Notes: a model not told the origin generated them from the sequence alone. A stretch of 64,000 nt of DNA from Gammaproteobacteria bacterium (GCA_002691465.1 NZHP01000022.1:27613-91612); one strand, 5' to 3'; positions 11,195-21,115 are shown, numbered from the stretch's first letter. Made by a program: numbers and translations.

Positions 11195-13615
11195 TTAACG
11201 TCGTCTGAGTTTTTCAGAAATTCCGTCCAAGTTCGCCTTGAGAAGCGATTGAATCCTCTGTGCATTATCACTCTCAGTATCTTTGTTTATAGAAATATTT
11301 CTAATTTTTCTTGAGAGTCTATTATTTCCGCCTTTGGAGATTTCATCATCAAACGAGGAGAGCAGCGATCTTATGTCTTCTTTCGTATCTGTTTCTATTG
11401 CCCCTATTCTCTCTAATTGATCCACATACGAAAGAGCAACCGATGGATTGGCAGGCCAAGTCATAGGTATTTGTTGTTGTGGATTGAATAGACGTTTTGA
11501 CCCAATTTGAGGATAGGCCAATTCTGCTGCTTCAATTTCATTCTCTGAAAGATACTCACTTGGTATTAGTTTAAAAACATCAAGCCCTCTCGTGATTTCA
11601 GTACCGTAAATGGTTCCTTCATAATAGTAAACCGACCAAAAACCTCCAGTGATCAGTTCGTCTTCTAGGATGGGCCCTCTGTCAAAATAGGCAATTTCAA
11701 TTGGATTTGATGAATCAGTAAAATCAATGACTGAAATACCCCCTTGATACCATGCTTGAACGAATATATCTCTTCCTGGAACAGGGATAATGGCCCCATT
11801 GTGAGCCACACAATTTTCTGTTTCTTTTTGTGGAGCTGGCATTTTGAAATGACTGCGAAACTGCAGCTGACCATCAACGATGTCATAAATGGCATTCGCA
11901 CCCCAATTTATAGGATCCCATGCTCTGCAGCGAGCTCTTCCGCCACCTCCCCATTCATCCGTGAACAATATTTTCGTGCCCTCATTATTGAATGTTGCCG
12001 AGTGCCAGTAAGCAAAACCTGTGTCGGTTACATCATCGATTCTTTGGGGCTTGGTTGGATCAGAGATATCAAAGAGTATTCCATTACCAGAGCAAGCGCC
12101 AGCAGCTAAAGAAGCGGAGGGGAAGACAGTAATGTCATGACATTGATCAGTAATTTCTGTTTCCTGAGTCTCATCTCCGTGATCACCGCCTCTCCATAAT
12201 CCTGCAATCACTCCAGTTTCCAGGTCTGCAAAAACCGTTGGGCTATCAACTATCTTTGAGTTTGAAGGATTATCTATGGGAATTTCAATCACGTCTATTC
12301 TAAAAAGAGCCGTCCTGTCATCTCCAGGAATATCCTCAAAACAATCCCCCATCTCTTCTTGATCTCGAATACTCGATGTCCCGGAGTTAAACACAATTAT
12401 TTTTCCATCTGAGGTAGGGCCTTCTACTACTGAATGAGTGTGAGATCCTCGACAAGTTTGAACAGCGCCAACTTGAACCGGCATTTCAGGATTGGAGATA
12501 TCGAATAGCCTGATTCCTCTGAAGCGCTCTTCATTGGGTTCCGGATCCACGCCTTGCAATCCACAATCCAGTCTCCCTCGTGTATCTTGAACCGACATAA
12601 TGAGCAGATCGCCAACAACAGAAACATCCCCTTGTCCTCCCGGGCAGACCACCGATGTCATCAGGTTAGGAAATCCATCTTCCTCCAATCGATATATATT
12701 GAATCCGTGATAGCTTCCCGCCACCAACATGTCTTCGGTAAATGCCATGTCTGTATTGGAGAAGCTCAGCATTGGATATCTTTGGCTGGAGGCTAACGAT
12801 TCTATTGATCTTTCCTCCTGAGACTCACTATTTTCTTCATCTTCATCGGGCTCAACAACTCCTCTCTCTAAGGGATTGTCTGGATCAAAGAAACCGGTTG
12901 GTTTTTTCAGTGAAGCGGTCAGTTCCATATTAAGGATTGCTATACCTGCGTCATAAACTCCTGGCTTTAATCCTGCTCTAGGATCATCAGAAAGACTGAT
13001 AAGAATGCCATTCATTCTTTCAATTTCAACAGCTTGGTCATTTTCAAGATCTGTGACAAATTCGTATAATTGAGGATCATAAGCAGAGCCAGGGAATTCA
13101 TTTAATCTATCCACCATGTCGATTGCACCATCGTGGTGTCTGATCATCAGATTCAAATACAATCTATCAAAATCAGTAGAATTGGAGGCTTCGAGTTTAT
13201 TCATTTGTTCTGGAGTAGCCATACCCATCATCTTGTGATGATGCGAGTGATCCGTCTGAGTTGGATCAGGGACGCTTTTCCCTCTTTCTGTGAGCCAATT
13301 CTCCATGAAGTCAATTTCATCTATTTGAGAAGCATCAATTCGGCCTGCTAGGTCGAGAATGGTTTGGTTATTCGTTCTCGAAGGCGCCATTTCTGACATT
13401 AAAAAGGCTTGGTAGTGATGAACTATCATCCCTTGTAAGAATTCAGCGTCTGCAGCTGTGTAGGATGAGTCGGCAATGGCAATGGCTGTTTCAGGATCCA
13501 ATTCTTTTGTTGGATTTCCGGGTGCTCCCGGTTGCAGTATTGGCACTTCAGCATTCACGCTCGCGTAACCGATCATTAAAGTAATAGTCATCAATCTTCT
13601 GAATCTAAATTTCAT
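11195..13615 (-). CDS. DUF305 domain plus LVIVD-type beta-propeller fusion, secreted
   Basis: FLQGMIVHHYQAFLMSEMA and NLMIRHHDGAIDMVDRL (DUF305-like); LVIVD-like repeats (GIRLFDISNPEMPVQVG, GISVIDFTDSSNPIEIAYFD). Confidence 0.8.
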   Translation of the reverse strand: MKFRFRRLMTITLMIGYASVNAEVPILQPGAPGNPTKELDPETAIAIADSSYTAADAEFLQGMIVHHYQAFLMSEMAPSRTNNQTILDLAGRIDASQIDEIDFMENWLTERGKSVPDPTQTDHSHHHKMMGMATPEQMNKLEASNSTDFDRLYLNLMIRHHDGAIDMVDRLNEFPGSAYDPQLYEFVTDLENDQAVEIERMNGILISLSDDPRAGLKPGVYDAGIAILNMELTASLKKPTGFFDPDNPLERGVVEPDEDEENSESQEERSIESLASSQRYPMLSFSNTDMAFTEDMLVAGSYHGFNIYRLEEDGFPNLMTSVVCPGGQGDVSVVGDLLIMSVQDTRGRLDCGLQGVDPEPNEERFRGIRLFDISNPEMPVQVGAVQTCRGSHTHSVVEGPTSDGKIIVFNSGTSSIRDQEEMGDCFEDIPGDDRTALFRIDVIEIPIDNPSNSKIVDSPTVFADLETGVIAGLWRGGDHGDETQETEITDQCHDITVFPSASLAAGACSGNGILFDISDPTKPQRIDDVTDTGFAYWHSATFNNEGTKILFTDEWGGGGRARCRAWDPINWGANAIYDIVDGQLQFRSHFKMPAPQKETENCVAHNGAIIPVPGRDIFVQAWYQGGISVIDFTDSSNPIEIAYFDRGPILEDELITGGFWSVYYYEGTIYGTEITRGLDVFKLIPSEYLSENEIEAAELAYPQIGSKRLFNPQQQIPMTWPANPSVALSYVDQLERIGAIETDTKEDIRSLLSSFDDEISKGGNNRLSRKIRNISINKDTESDNAQRIQSLLKANLDGISEKLRRR

Positions 13616-13753
13616 AAAACCTCATTATCAAATGTGAAAAACATTTATCATTTTCATTATTGTTTCGCCTTTTTAGATAGAAATAAATAGTATTAATATT
13701 TCAATAGACACCTCTGTTATACTAAAAAAAATATACATTAACCAAGAAAAAAG

Positions 13754-15154
13754 TTGGCAAATAACTCTACGTTTTTAAATTCTGTCAATCAGGTTTTTGA
13801 CGAAGCCTCTTCGCTTCTTTCTCTTCCTGAAGATCTCGCTCGAAAAATCAAATTAGCAAATTCTGTTTATCAGGTTAACTTTGGTGTTCGATTGAGAAAG
13901 ACATTGTATACATTCACTGGATATCGATGCATCCATTCTGAGCATGTTGAGCCGGTGAAAGGGGGCATTAGATATTCTCTAAGCGCAACTCAAGATGAGG
14001 TAGAAGCACTAGCCGCTTTAATGACTTACAAATGCTCTCTGATGGATTTACCATTTGGTGGCTCGAAAGGAGCGCTAATTGTCGATCCTTACCGATGGAA
14101 AAATGAAGAACTTGAGAGGATTACTCGGCGCTTCACTTTCGAGCTGGCTAAAAGAGATTTGATACATCCTTCGCAAAATGTTCCTGGACCAGATATGGGA
14201 ACAGATGAAAACGTGATGGCTTGGATGGCCGATGAGTACAGAAGGCTCAATCCCACTGAAATTGATGCGATGGCAGCAGTGACTGGAAAACCGATTGCCG
14301 TTGGAGGAATTGACGGTCGAACTGAAGCCACAGGGAGAGGCGTTTATTATTCAATATTGGAGTTCTTGAAGAATAAAAAAGATCGCCAGAAATCAAAATT
14401 GAGACAAGGACTTGAGGATCAAAAGGTCATCATTCAGGGTTTTGGGAATGTTGGTTATCATGTGGCAAGTCTTTTGCATCAATCTGGGGCAAAGATCATA
14501 GCGATCATTGAAAGGGATGGGTCTGTGGTCAATCAAGACGGCATTGACATTGAGTCATTGAAAAAATATTTTATAAAAAAGAGATCCTTTGAGGGATACG
14601 ACGGATACTCGAAAGTCAGAGGGCGTTTTTTAACCAAAGACTGCGATATTCTTATACCTGCCGCTACAGAGGGAGTTATCAACAAGAATAATGCAAGCAA
14701 TATCAAAGCAAAATTAATTGTGGAAGGTGGCAATGGTCCAGTAACTTCAGACGCGGATAAAATTCTGAGAAAAAAAGGAATCACGGTCATACCAGATTTT
14801 TATGCCAATTCAGGCGGTGTCATAGTGTCTTATTTTGAATGGGTGAAAAACCTGTCAAAAATGCGTTACGGATTGATGCAGGAGAGAGAAGTAGAGAAGA
14901 GGAGTGAGAATCTAGTGAATACTTTGGAAGCAATGACAAGTTCTACATTTCCTTCAGATTTCAAAGATGATTATATTAAAGGCTCAAGCGAAATCGACCT
15001 AGTTCGATCTGGCTTGGAAGAAAAGATGAGACAAGGTTATCAATCCATTCATGAGGTCTACCATTCTGATAAGAAAATCAAAGATTTCAGAACGGCAGCT
15101 ATGGTGATTGCTGTAAGAAAGGTCTCCGAAGCATATAATTACCTCGGAATTTAA
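13754..15154 (+). CDS. Glu/Leu/Phe/Val dehydrogenase (glutamate dehydrogenase); TTG start
   Basis: KGGIRYSL, LPFGGSKGALIVDP, VPGPDMGTDENVMAWM, GFGNVGYHVASLL. Confidence 0.93.
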   Translation: MANNSTFLNSVNQVFDEASSLLSLPEDLARKIKLANSVYQVNFGVRLRKTLYTFTGYRCIHSEHVEPVKGGIRYSLSATQDEVEALAALMTYKCSLMDLPFGGSKGALIVDPYRWKNEELERITRRFTFELAKRDLIHPSQNVPGPDMGTDENVMAWMADEYRRLNPTEIDAMAAVTGKPIAVGGIDGRTEATGRGVYYSILEFLKNKKDRQKSKLRQGLEDQKVIIQGFGNVGYHVASLLHQSGAKIIAIIERDGSVVNQDGIDIESLKKYFIKKRSFEGYDGYSKVRGRFLTKDCDILIPAATEGVINKNNASNIKAKLIVEGGNGPVTSDADKILRKKGITVIPDFYANSGGVIVSYFEWVKNLSKMRYGLMQEREVEKRSENLVNTLEAMTSSTFPSDFKDDYIKGSSEIDLVRSGLEEKMRQGYQSIHEVYHSDKKIKDFRTAAMVIAVRKVSEAYNYLGI

Positions 15155-15172
15155 TTTCAAATAGATAAAACA

Positions 15173-15871
15173 ATGACCCAAAGACAAATTATTGCCATTG
15201 GAGGCGGAGGTTTTGGAAGAAATCCCGGTGAGGGCATCATCGAGAATTACATTCTTGATCAATCGAAAAGCGAAAAACCCAAAATTTGTTTTATTCCAAC
15301 TGCAACGGGAGACGACGAGGGATATAAGGAAAGTTATTACTCTACTTTTTCCATCTTCGATTGCAAACCAGTGCACTTAGATTTTTTCAAAAGAACTCCA
15401 GACTTGGAAGAACTGATCTTGGATCAAGACATTGTTTTTGTGGGAGGCGGCAATACCAAAAGTATGTTGGCTGTTTGGAGAGACTGGGGTTTGGATAAAT
15501 TGCTAAAAAGGGCATATGAAAAAGGAACGATTATGTGTGGAGTCAGCGCAGGAGCTATTTGTTGGTTTGATTCAGGCATTACTGATTCTTGGTCTAGCGA
15601 CCTAAGATTAATGAACTGTCTTGCTTTCACAAAGGGAGTCTGCTGCCCTCATTTTGATGAAGAGCCAGAGCGAAGACCAACTGTCCATCGAATGATTAAG
15701 GATAAAGATATTTCTGAGTGTATAGCGATTGATGGGGGTTGTGCATTGCATCTTATTAATGAGGCACCTCATGGCTCAATTGTTTTCTCAGACAATAAAA
15801 ATGCTTATTGCGTATCAATGGAAAATGACGTCATTGATGAGTCGCCATATCCTTCCATCGATATTTTTTAA
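15173..15871 (+). CDS. Peptidase E (S51) family protein
   Basis: FVGGGNT, CGVSAGAICWF nucleophile elbow, AIDGGCAL. Confidence 0.88.
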   Translation: MTQRQIIAIGGGGFGRNPGEGIIENYILDQSKSEKPKICFIPTATGDDEGYKESYYSTFSIFDCKPVHLDFFKRTPDLEELILDQDIVFVGGGNTKSMLAVWRDWGLDKLLKRAYEKGTIMCGVSAGAICWFDSGITDSWSSDLRLMNCLAFTKGVCCPHFDEEPERRPTVHRMIKDKDISECIAIDGGCALHLINEAPHGSIVFSDNKNAYCVSMENDVIDESPYPSIDIF

Positions 15872-15878
15872 CATTCAA

Positions 15879-16298
15879 ATGACTCAGAAAACCAAGATTC
15901 AATTGCTCGGATACTCTGGCTTGATTCCTTTTGTTTCATTGCCATTCTTTGATCTGCTAGAGTTGGGAAATAATCAAACCATTTTTAACCTCTTTGTTTT
16001 ATACAGTTTGTGCATTTATGTTTTTTTGACAGGAAGCTTTTGGACGATGAGTATTCAGCAAGGGAAAGAGCCTATTTATGCCATTCTTTTATTTTTTCTT
16101 CCTTTTCTTTTAGGCGTCTTTGCTAACTCTTATGCTAATGCAGAATTTTCTGTTTTGCTTTCTTTGATCTTGTCGTATTTCGTTGCATTTTTTTATGAAA
16201 GGATCGCTTTTGAACAGGATATTTTTTACAAACAAATGAGATTTAGGCTCACAAACATTGTTATCATTTCACACATCGGTATGTTAATCATTAATTAG
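15879..16298 (+). CDS. DUF3429-like membrane protein
   Basis: MTQKTKIQLLGYSGLIPFVSLPF, about five TMs; ORF track start at 15729 overlaps the previous gene, internal ATG preferred. Confidence 0.65.
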   Translation: MTQKTKIQLLGYSGLIPFVSLPFFDLLELGNNQTIFNLFVLYSLCIYVFLTGSFWTMSIQQGKEPIYAILLFFLPFLLGVFANSYANAEFSVLLSLILSYFVAFFYERIAFEQDIFYKQMRFRLTNIVIISHIGMLIIN

Positions 16299-16306
16299 AG
16301 GATTCG

Positions 16307-16999
16307 ATGCAACCTTTCACGCTGTTCAATTCGACACACATAATCAGTATCGTCAGTACCTATCTGATTATTGCCTTGATACTAGTCTGGGTCAGTTATC
16401 AATCCAAACCGATCAAAAAGAATGCGGAGGTTTCCATCGGAGTATTGTTGATCACTCACTATTTTATGCAGTTTTTTCATGCCATAAGTTTTGAATTGTC
16501 TTGGCAAGAGATCATTCCTCTCCATATGTGTGATTTTTCAAAGCTGTCGATTGGGCTGTACTTATTGGGATATGGGAAACGATATTTTCACTGCGCATTT
16601 TTTTGGGGAATAATCCCCGCAAGTATGGCGCTTTTAACTCCTGCATTGACTTACGCTTATCCTCATCCAGAATACGTCAATTTTTATTATGGGCATGGTT
16701 TGATTCTTTTGGGTGTGGGACTGCCTGTTTTTGTTTTAAAAGAAAGGCCGAAATTTGAAGACTTTCTTTCGGTGACTAAGATTACATTGGCAATGACCGC
16801 ATTAATCTTTGTCTTGAATCACCTCTTGGGAGAGGGTGCAAATTTCTGGTATTTAAAAGACAAACCAGATGGCGATACTATTATTAATTTCTTTCCTTCG
16901 GCTCCATTTCATATTTTGGGATTGATACCAGCTGCTATTCTGGCTTTTTACCTGACATATTTGCCATATGAACTGAAAGATAGATTTTCAAAAACTTGA
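16307..16999 (+). CDS. TIGR02206-like (YwaF-type) integral membrane protein, copy A
   Basis: PLHMCD, ASMALLTP, LLGEGANFWYLKDKPDGDTIINFFPSAPFH; paralog of 19553..20251. Confidence 0.8.
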   Translation: MQPFTLFNSTHIISIVSTYLIIALILVWVSYQSKPIKKNAEVSIGVLLITHYFMQFFHAISFELSWQEIIPLHMCDFSKLSIGLYLLGYGKRYFHCAFFWGIIPASMALLTPALTYAYPHPEYVNFYYGHGLILLGVGLPVFVLKERPKFEDFLSVTKITLAMTALIFVLNHLLGEGANFWYLKDKPDGDTIINFFPSAPFHILGLIPAAILAFYLTYLPYELKDRFSKT

Positions 17000-17473
17000 T
17001 TATATCTCGAGCTTCTTCTCAGAAATCAAAACACCGTTTTCGTCTGCGTAACACCAATTTCCAGGATTAATGACGACGCCATTGATATTGATTTCTAAAC
17101 TACTTTGGCCTTGATTTTTTTTCTCACTTTTTCTTGGGCAAGAACCAAGAGCCATAATGCCAATGTCGATCCCTCTTAGTATTTCAATGTCTCTTACAAA
17201 ACCATTAATAATAATTCCTGACCACCCATTGTCTTTGGCCATCTGAGCCAGAAGATCTCCTAGTAGCGCACAATTTTTTGAAGCCTCACCATCGACAATT
17301 AGCACACCTGAATGTGATTGTTTACTGAGTTCCTTTTTCACGAAGCTGTTGTCCTCGAAACATTGAATGGTCTGAATTTCTCCTTGAAATGACTTCTCGC
17401 CACCAAAATGTTTAAACTCAATCAGTGTTTCAAGGCCAGGATGACTATCAAGTATGTCGGGAGTAGATAACAT
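17000..17473 (-). CDS. RraA family protein (ribonuclease activity regulator/aldolase-like)
   Basis: VLIVDGEASKNCALLGDLLAQMAKDNGWSGIIINGFVRD. Confidence 0.88.
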   Translation of the reverse strand: MLSTPDILDSHPGLETLIEFKHFGGEKSFQGEIQTIQCFEDNSFVKKELSKQSHSGVLIVDGEASKNCALLGDLLAQMAKDNGWSGIIINGFVRDIEILRGIDIGIMALGSCPRKSEKKNQGQSSLEININGVVINPGNWCYADENGVLISEKKLEI

Positions 17474-17511
17474 TTGATAATATTATCAAGAATATAGATT
17501 TTTTGGAGAAT

Positions 17512-17727
17512 ATGATGGCTTACACAGAGTACAAAGTGATTCATGTCATGGAAGGGGGATTAGGCACTGTTTTCCTTGGAAGTTCTGGACTGCCACTTGA
17601 AAAGCTAGAGGTCACACTCAATAGGGAAGCAGCCGAAGGATGGCAGGTTGTTTTTCAAGTCATTGAGAACAGAAGATTCTTACTGTTTTGGAATCGTGAA
17701 ACTGTCATTGTGACATTGGGTAGATAG
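17512..17727 (+). CDS. DUF4177-like small protein
   Basis: YTEYKVIHVMEGG...LNREAAEGWQVVFQVIENRRFLLFWNRETVIVTLGR. Confidence 0.6.
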   Translation: MMAYTEYKVIHVMEGGLGTVFLGSSGLPLEKLEVTLNREAAEGWQVVFQVIENRRFLLFWNRETVIVTLGR

Positions 17728-17757
17728 CTAAAACTATTTTTAATGAAGGGTTAGAGC

Positions 17758-18159
17758 ATGTTCGAGGGATTGAATCTAAAGAAAGACTTGGTTGAATATG
17801 AAAGCCAACGCCTAAAAGAAAGAGTAAGAGAGTTAAATGATGACCAAAGAAGGCACTACTTTAATCTCTTAGAGCCTGCATTAAAAGACCATGATACATA
17901 TGCTGTTTTGAATTATTTGTTACTACCCGGGCTTCATCATTTTTATCTTGGTAAATTTTTTAGAGGATCTCTCAACTTGATTATTTTACTTACAGGGACC
18001 TCGCTGATTTTCTTTACAAAATATGTTTTTGTTGGAACGCTCATTATTTTTTTTATACTGATCGTGGAGCTTCTCGCGCTTTTCAGATCACAAGTGATAG
18101 TGATGAACCACAATAACCATTTATCAAAGGAAATCCTCAAGTCTATTTCAAAGATTTAG
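17758..18159 (+). CDS. TM2-like membrane protein
   Basis: NYLLLPGLHHFYLGKFFRGSLNLI resembles TM2 domain; two TMs. Confidence 0.6.
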   Translation: MFEGLNLKKDLVEYESQRLKERVRELNDDQRRHYFNLLEPALKDHDTYAVLNYLLLPGLHHFYLGKFFRGSLNLIILLTGTSLIFFTKYVFVGTLIIFFILIVELLALFRSQVIVMNHNNHLSKEILKSISKI

Positions 18160-18896
18160 CCTTCCATTCCAGTAAGTTTAATCACTCTCTCGACCGAGTT
18201 CTTTTCAAGGCATCGATATTGCCCTTTTTTGAGATCTTCCGGGAGTTCTATTGGACCGAATCCGATTCGTATAAGTCGACTGACTTGAAGAGATTCGGTC
18301 TCCCATAGTTTTCTCACTTCCCTATTTTTTCCAGAATGCAGACTCACTTTGAACCAGTTATTTTTTGCATTTGTTTTCTTTTTCATTGGGATTATTTCGT
18401 CAAAGCATGAGTCGTTCCCATTGATTTTAACTCCATTCAATAATTTTTTTATCTGAGATTTTTTTGGATTTCCGAATACTCGACATAGGTAATATCTTTT
18501 TATCGCTGAACTTGGATGGGACAATTTCTGAACCAAATCGCCATTATTTGAAAATATGAGCAATCCAGAGGTATTGACATCTAACCTGCCAACCATAATC
18601 CATTTGCCTTGAGTTCTTTCAGGGATTGATTCAAAAACACTTTTGTTGCTATCCGTGCCTTTTGATGAGCATATCTCACCGGTTGGTTTGTGATAAATCA
18701 AAATGTCTGTTTCGATTTCAAGATTTACTATTTCTTTTTTTGTATTGATGATGAGTACATCTCTGTCCTGAAGGACTGAATCGTTAGAAGCCCTTTTTCC
18801 ATTGATTGTAACCGCGTTATTCTCAATGAAATCTTTTGCTTTTCTGCGGGAACAATAACCGGCATTGGAGAGATATTTTTTAAGTTTGATTTTCAC
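18156..18896 (-). CDS. RluB/RluE/RluF/RsuA-family pseudouridine synthase
   Basis: S4 domain (LKKYLSNAGYCSRRKA), GRLDVNTSGLLIFSNNGDL, GKNREVRKLWE. Confidence 0.93.
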   Translation of the reverse strand: MKIKLKKYLSNAGYCSRRKAKDFIENNAVTINGKRASNDSVLQDRDVLIINTKKEIVNLEIETDILIYHKPTGEICSSKGTDSNKSVFESIPERTQGKWIMVGRLDVNTSGLLIFSNNGDLVQKLSHPSSAIKRYYLCRVFGNPKKSQIKKLLNGVKINGNDSCFDEIIPMKKKTNAKNNWFKVSLHSGKNREVRKLWETESLQVSRLIRIGFGPIELPEDLKKGQYRCLEKNSVERVIKLTGMEG

Positions 18897-18962
18897 TCAT
18901 GCAATAAAAATTATTCTACAAACACTGAAGTAGATTACATGAAAAATCAATGATAAAATTCT

Positions 18963-18992
18963 AAAAAAACCCTCCGCTTGGAGGGTTTTTTT
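18963..18992 (-). terminator. Rho-independent terminator, symmetric
   Basis: AAAAAAA-CCCTCC-GCTT-GGAGGG-TTTTTTT; perfect stem just downstream of minus-strand gene ending at 19010. Confidence 0.92.
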
Positions 18993-19009
18993 ATATTGAA
19001 AAGAATAGG

Positions 19010-19291
19010 TTAATTGCTTGCTCTTCTTTGAGAGGTAAACCCTTCCTTATCTGTGGTTGCTCTTACTGATTTGAGCACACTGCATTTGCCTTTCTTTGAA
19101 TCGATGCTGTAGGCGACTGCACCGTATTTGTCTGCAAGCTTTTTGCATTTATCAGTTGAAGTTGTATTTTTTACCTTTACGATTCTTCCATACATAGCAG
19201 TATCGGCTTCAATATCTGTCCAGTTATCTGCTGAAACAAATGCTGGCATGAGAAGTATTAGAGCAAGATTTAATCTTGTGAATATTTTCAT
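19010..19291 (-). CDS. Small secreted protein, possibly PAN/Apple-like
   Basis: MKIFTRLNLALILLMPAFVSA signal peptide; AAGGAG SD upstream; CKKLADKYGAVAYSIDSKKGKCSVLKSV. Confidence 0.7.
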   Translation of the reverse strand: MKIFTRLNLALILLMPAFVSADNWTDIEADTAMYGRIVKVKNTTSTDKCKKLADKYGAVAYSIDSKKGKCSVLKSVRATTDKEGFTSQRRASN

Positions 19292-19552
19292 ATTTAGCTC
19301 CTTAATTAAGTTAGATTTTAGGGGTTGGTTTCTCCAAATATACTTCTGCTTCCAGCGCAATCTGGATTTAGAATTTCTATTTGGAGTATTGAGAGACTGT
19401 TTAGCTACTTGCTGCAAATTTCTCGATCATCATTATATACATTTTTTCCCATAATTTATTAAAGAATTATGAAGTTTTTGATCAATATTATGTATTCTGA
19501 TAGCAGTTGCAGTTTATTGTCGATCAAATCATAGCAGGGGAGGAAAATAACA

Positions 19553-20251
19553 ATGCATCAGGAGCCTTTTCAACTATTTGGTGTCCAGCATATTTTTACT
19601 TTGTTTGTGTGTTTTTCTCTGATTGTCCTCCTGCCTGTCTATTTTAAGGGAAAGTCATCGGAAGCTAAAAAGATGATGGGCGTTTCATTGTCTGCATTAA
19701 TTTTGGTACACACCTTTGATTCAGTCTTGAACACATTTACATTCAATCATGCTTGGCAAGAAGCCTTCCCATTGCACATGTGCGATTTATCAGCGCTTTG
19801 CATTGCTTATTACTTTATTTCAGGAGAAAAGATGTATTTCAATTGCGCCTATTTCTGGGGATTAGGTGGCGCATCAATGGCACTGTTAACGCCTGACGTT
19901 GATTTTGCTTTTCCTAGTGGAGTATTTTTCCCTTTTTTTTGGGGCCATACCTTGATCCTATTGGCGGTATTTTATGCCATTATTGCACTCAAAGAACGAC
20001 CCTTTTTCAAAGATGTTCATAGGGTGATCAGAATAAGCATAATCGCCATGGTAATAATCTATTTCATTAATCTTTTGCTGGGTGAGGGTTCAAACTTCTG
20101 GTATCTCATGGATAAACCGGACGGAGATTCTGTGATGAATTTCTTTCCCGATCCCCCTTTTCATATGACTGTGGTGATTCCGATAGCGATAGCAATTTTT
20201 TATCTGCTTTATATCCCATTTTGGATAAAGGATATGGTTTCAAAAGATTGA
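19553..20251 (+). CDS. TIGR02206-like integral membrane protein, copy B
   Basis: PLHMCDLSAL, ASMALLTP, LLGEGSNFWYLMDKPDGDSVMNFFPDPPFH. Confidence 0.8.
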   Translation: MHQEPFQLFGVQHIFTLFVCFSLIVLLPVYFKGKSSEAKKMMGVSLSALILVHTFDSVLNTFTFNHAWQEAFPLHMCDLSALCIAYYFISGEKMYFNCAYFWGLGGASMALLTPDVDFAFPSGVFFPFFWGHTLILLAVFYAIIALKERPFFKDVHRVIRISIIAMVIIYFINLLLGEGSNFWYLMDKPDGDSVMNFFPDPPFHMTVVIPIAIAIFYLLYIPFWIKDMVSKD

Positions 20252-20299
20252 TATCTTATTTGTCTGCTAGAATAATATTCAGAGATTGAGAGAAAAATA

Positions 20300-21115
20300 A
20301 TGAACATTAAGCCATTAAATGTTTTAGGTGCTGAGGTCAGCAATGTTGACCTTAAAGCATTGTCTGGCAGGAATTCTGTTCAAGAGATTCAAGATGCAAT
20401 TGATAAATACAAGGTCCTTTTTTTCAGGGATCAGAATCTTGATGGCGATGAGTTAACTAACCTTGCAAAAGAGTTTGGTCCTCCTTTTGTGCAGCCAGCA
20501 TTATCAGAGAAATATCAAGACCTATTGGTGATTGAAACAAACAGCGAGAAACCTCCTTATCTCAATACTTTTCATCAAGACATGACAGGATTAGAGGAGC
20601 CTCCGGCACTTTTCTTTCTTGAAGGGGTGATTATTCCGGATAGTGGAGGCGACACCATATGGTCTTGCAATGAAACCGCATACGAGTCCTTGTCAACTTC
20701 GATGAAAGAATTCCTTAATACTTTAAATTGCAAACACAGTCTGCTCTATTACTATGAGCCAATCTTTTCTAAATGGGAACATGGCCAAGAAAAGAAATTA
20801 GAATTTCAAAAGGATTTTCCACCCATATCTCATCCGCTTGTAAGAACGCACCCGCATACGGGCAAGAAATGTCTTTTTGTAAACAAGTTTTTTACAGAAT
20901 CTGTTGAAGGTCTAAAAGAGGATGAAAGCAAAGCATTATTGAGTTTTTTATACGGTGTAATTGAGAAACCTGAGTTTTGTGTGAGGCTTAAATGGGAGTC
21001 TGGAACAATCGCCGTTTGGGATAATCGATGCACTTCACACTATGCTGTTGCAGATTATTATCCAGAAACAAGACGATTGCAAAGAGCTGCAGTTGCTGGT
21101 GAAAAAGTATCTTAG
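20300..21115 (+). CDS. TauD/TfdA family Fe(II)/2-oxoglutarate dioxygenase
   Basis: FFRDQNLDGDELTNLAKEFG, FHQDMTGLEEPP, WDNRCTSHYAVADYYPETRRLQR. Confidence 0.92.
   Translation: MNIKPLNVLGAEVSNVDLKALSGRNSVQEIQDAIDKYKVLFFRDQNLDGDELTNLAKEFGPPFVQPALSEKYQDLLVIETNSEKPPYLNTFHQDMTGLEEPPALFFLEGVIIPDSGGDTIWSCNETAYESLSTSMKEFLNTLNCKHSLLYYYEPIFSKWEHGQEKKLEFQKDFPPISHPLVRTHPHTGKKCLFVNKFFTESVEGLKEDESKALLSFLYGVIEKPEFCVRLKWESGTIAVWDNRCTSHYAVADYYPETRRLQRAAVAGEKVS

Noticed and set aside
15729-15878. N-terminal extension of the DUF3429-like ORF overlapping peptidase E
   Set aside because: The extension reads the wrong frame of the peptidase gene; the internal ATG at 15879 gives a sensible membrane protein start
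19472-19493. CATAATT...AATTATG inverted repeat upstream of the TIGR02206 copy B gene
   Set aside because: Short AT-only arms with 8-nt spacer, expected by chance in this AT-rich intergenic DNA
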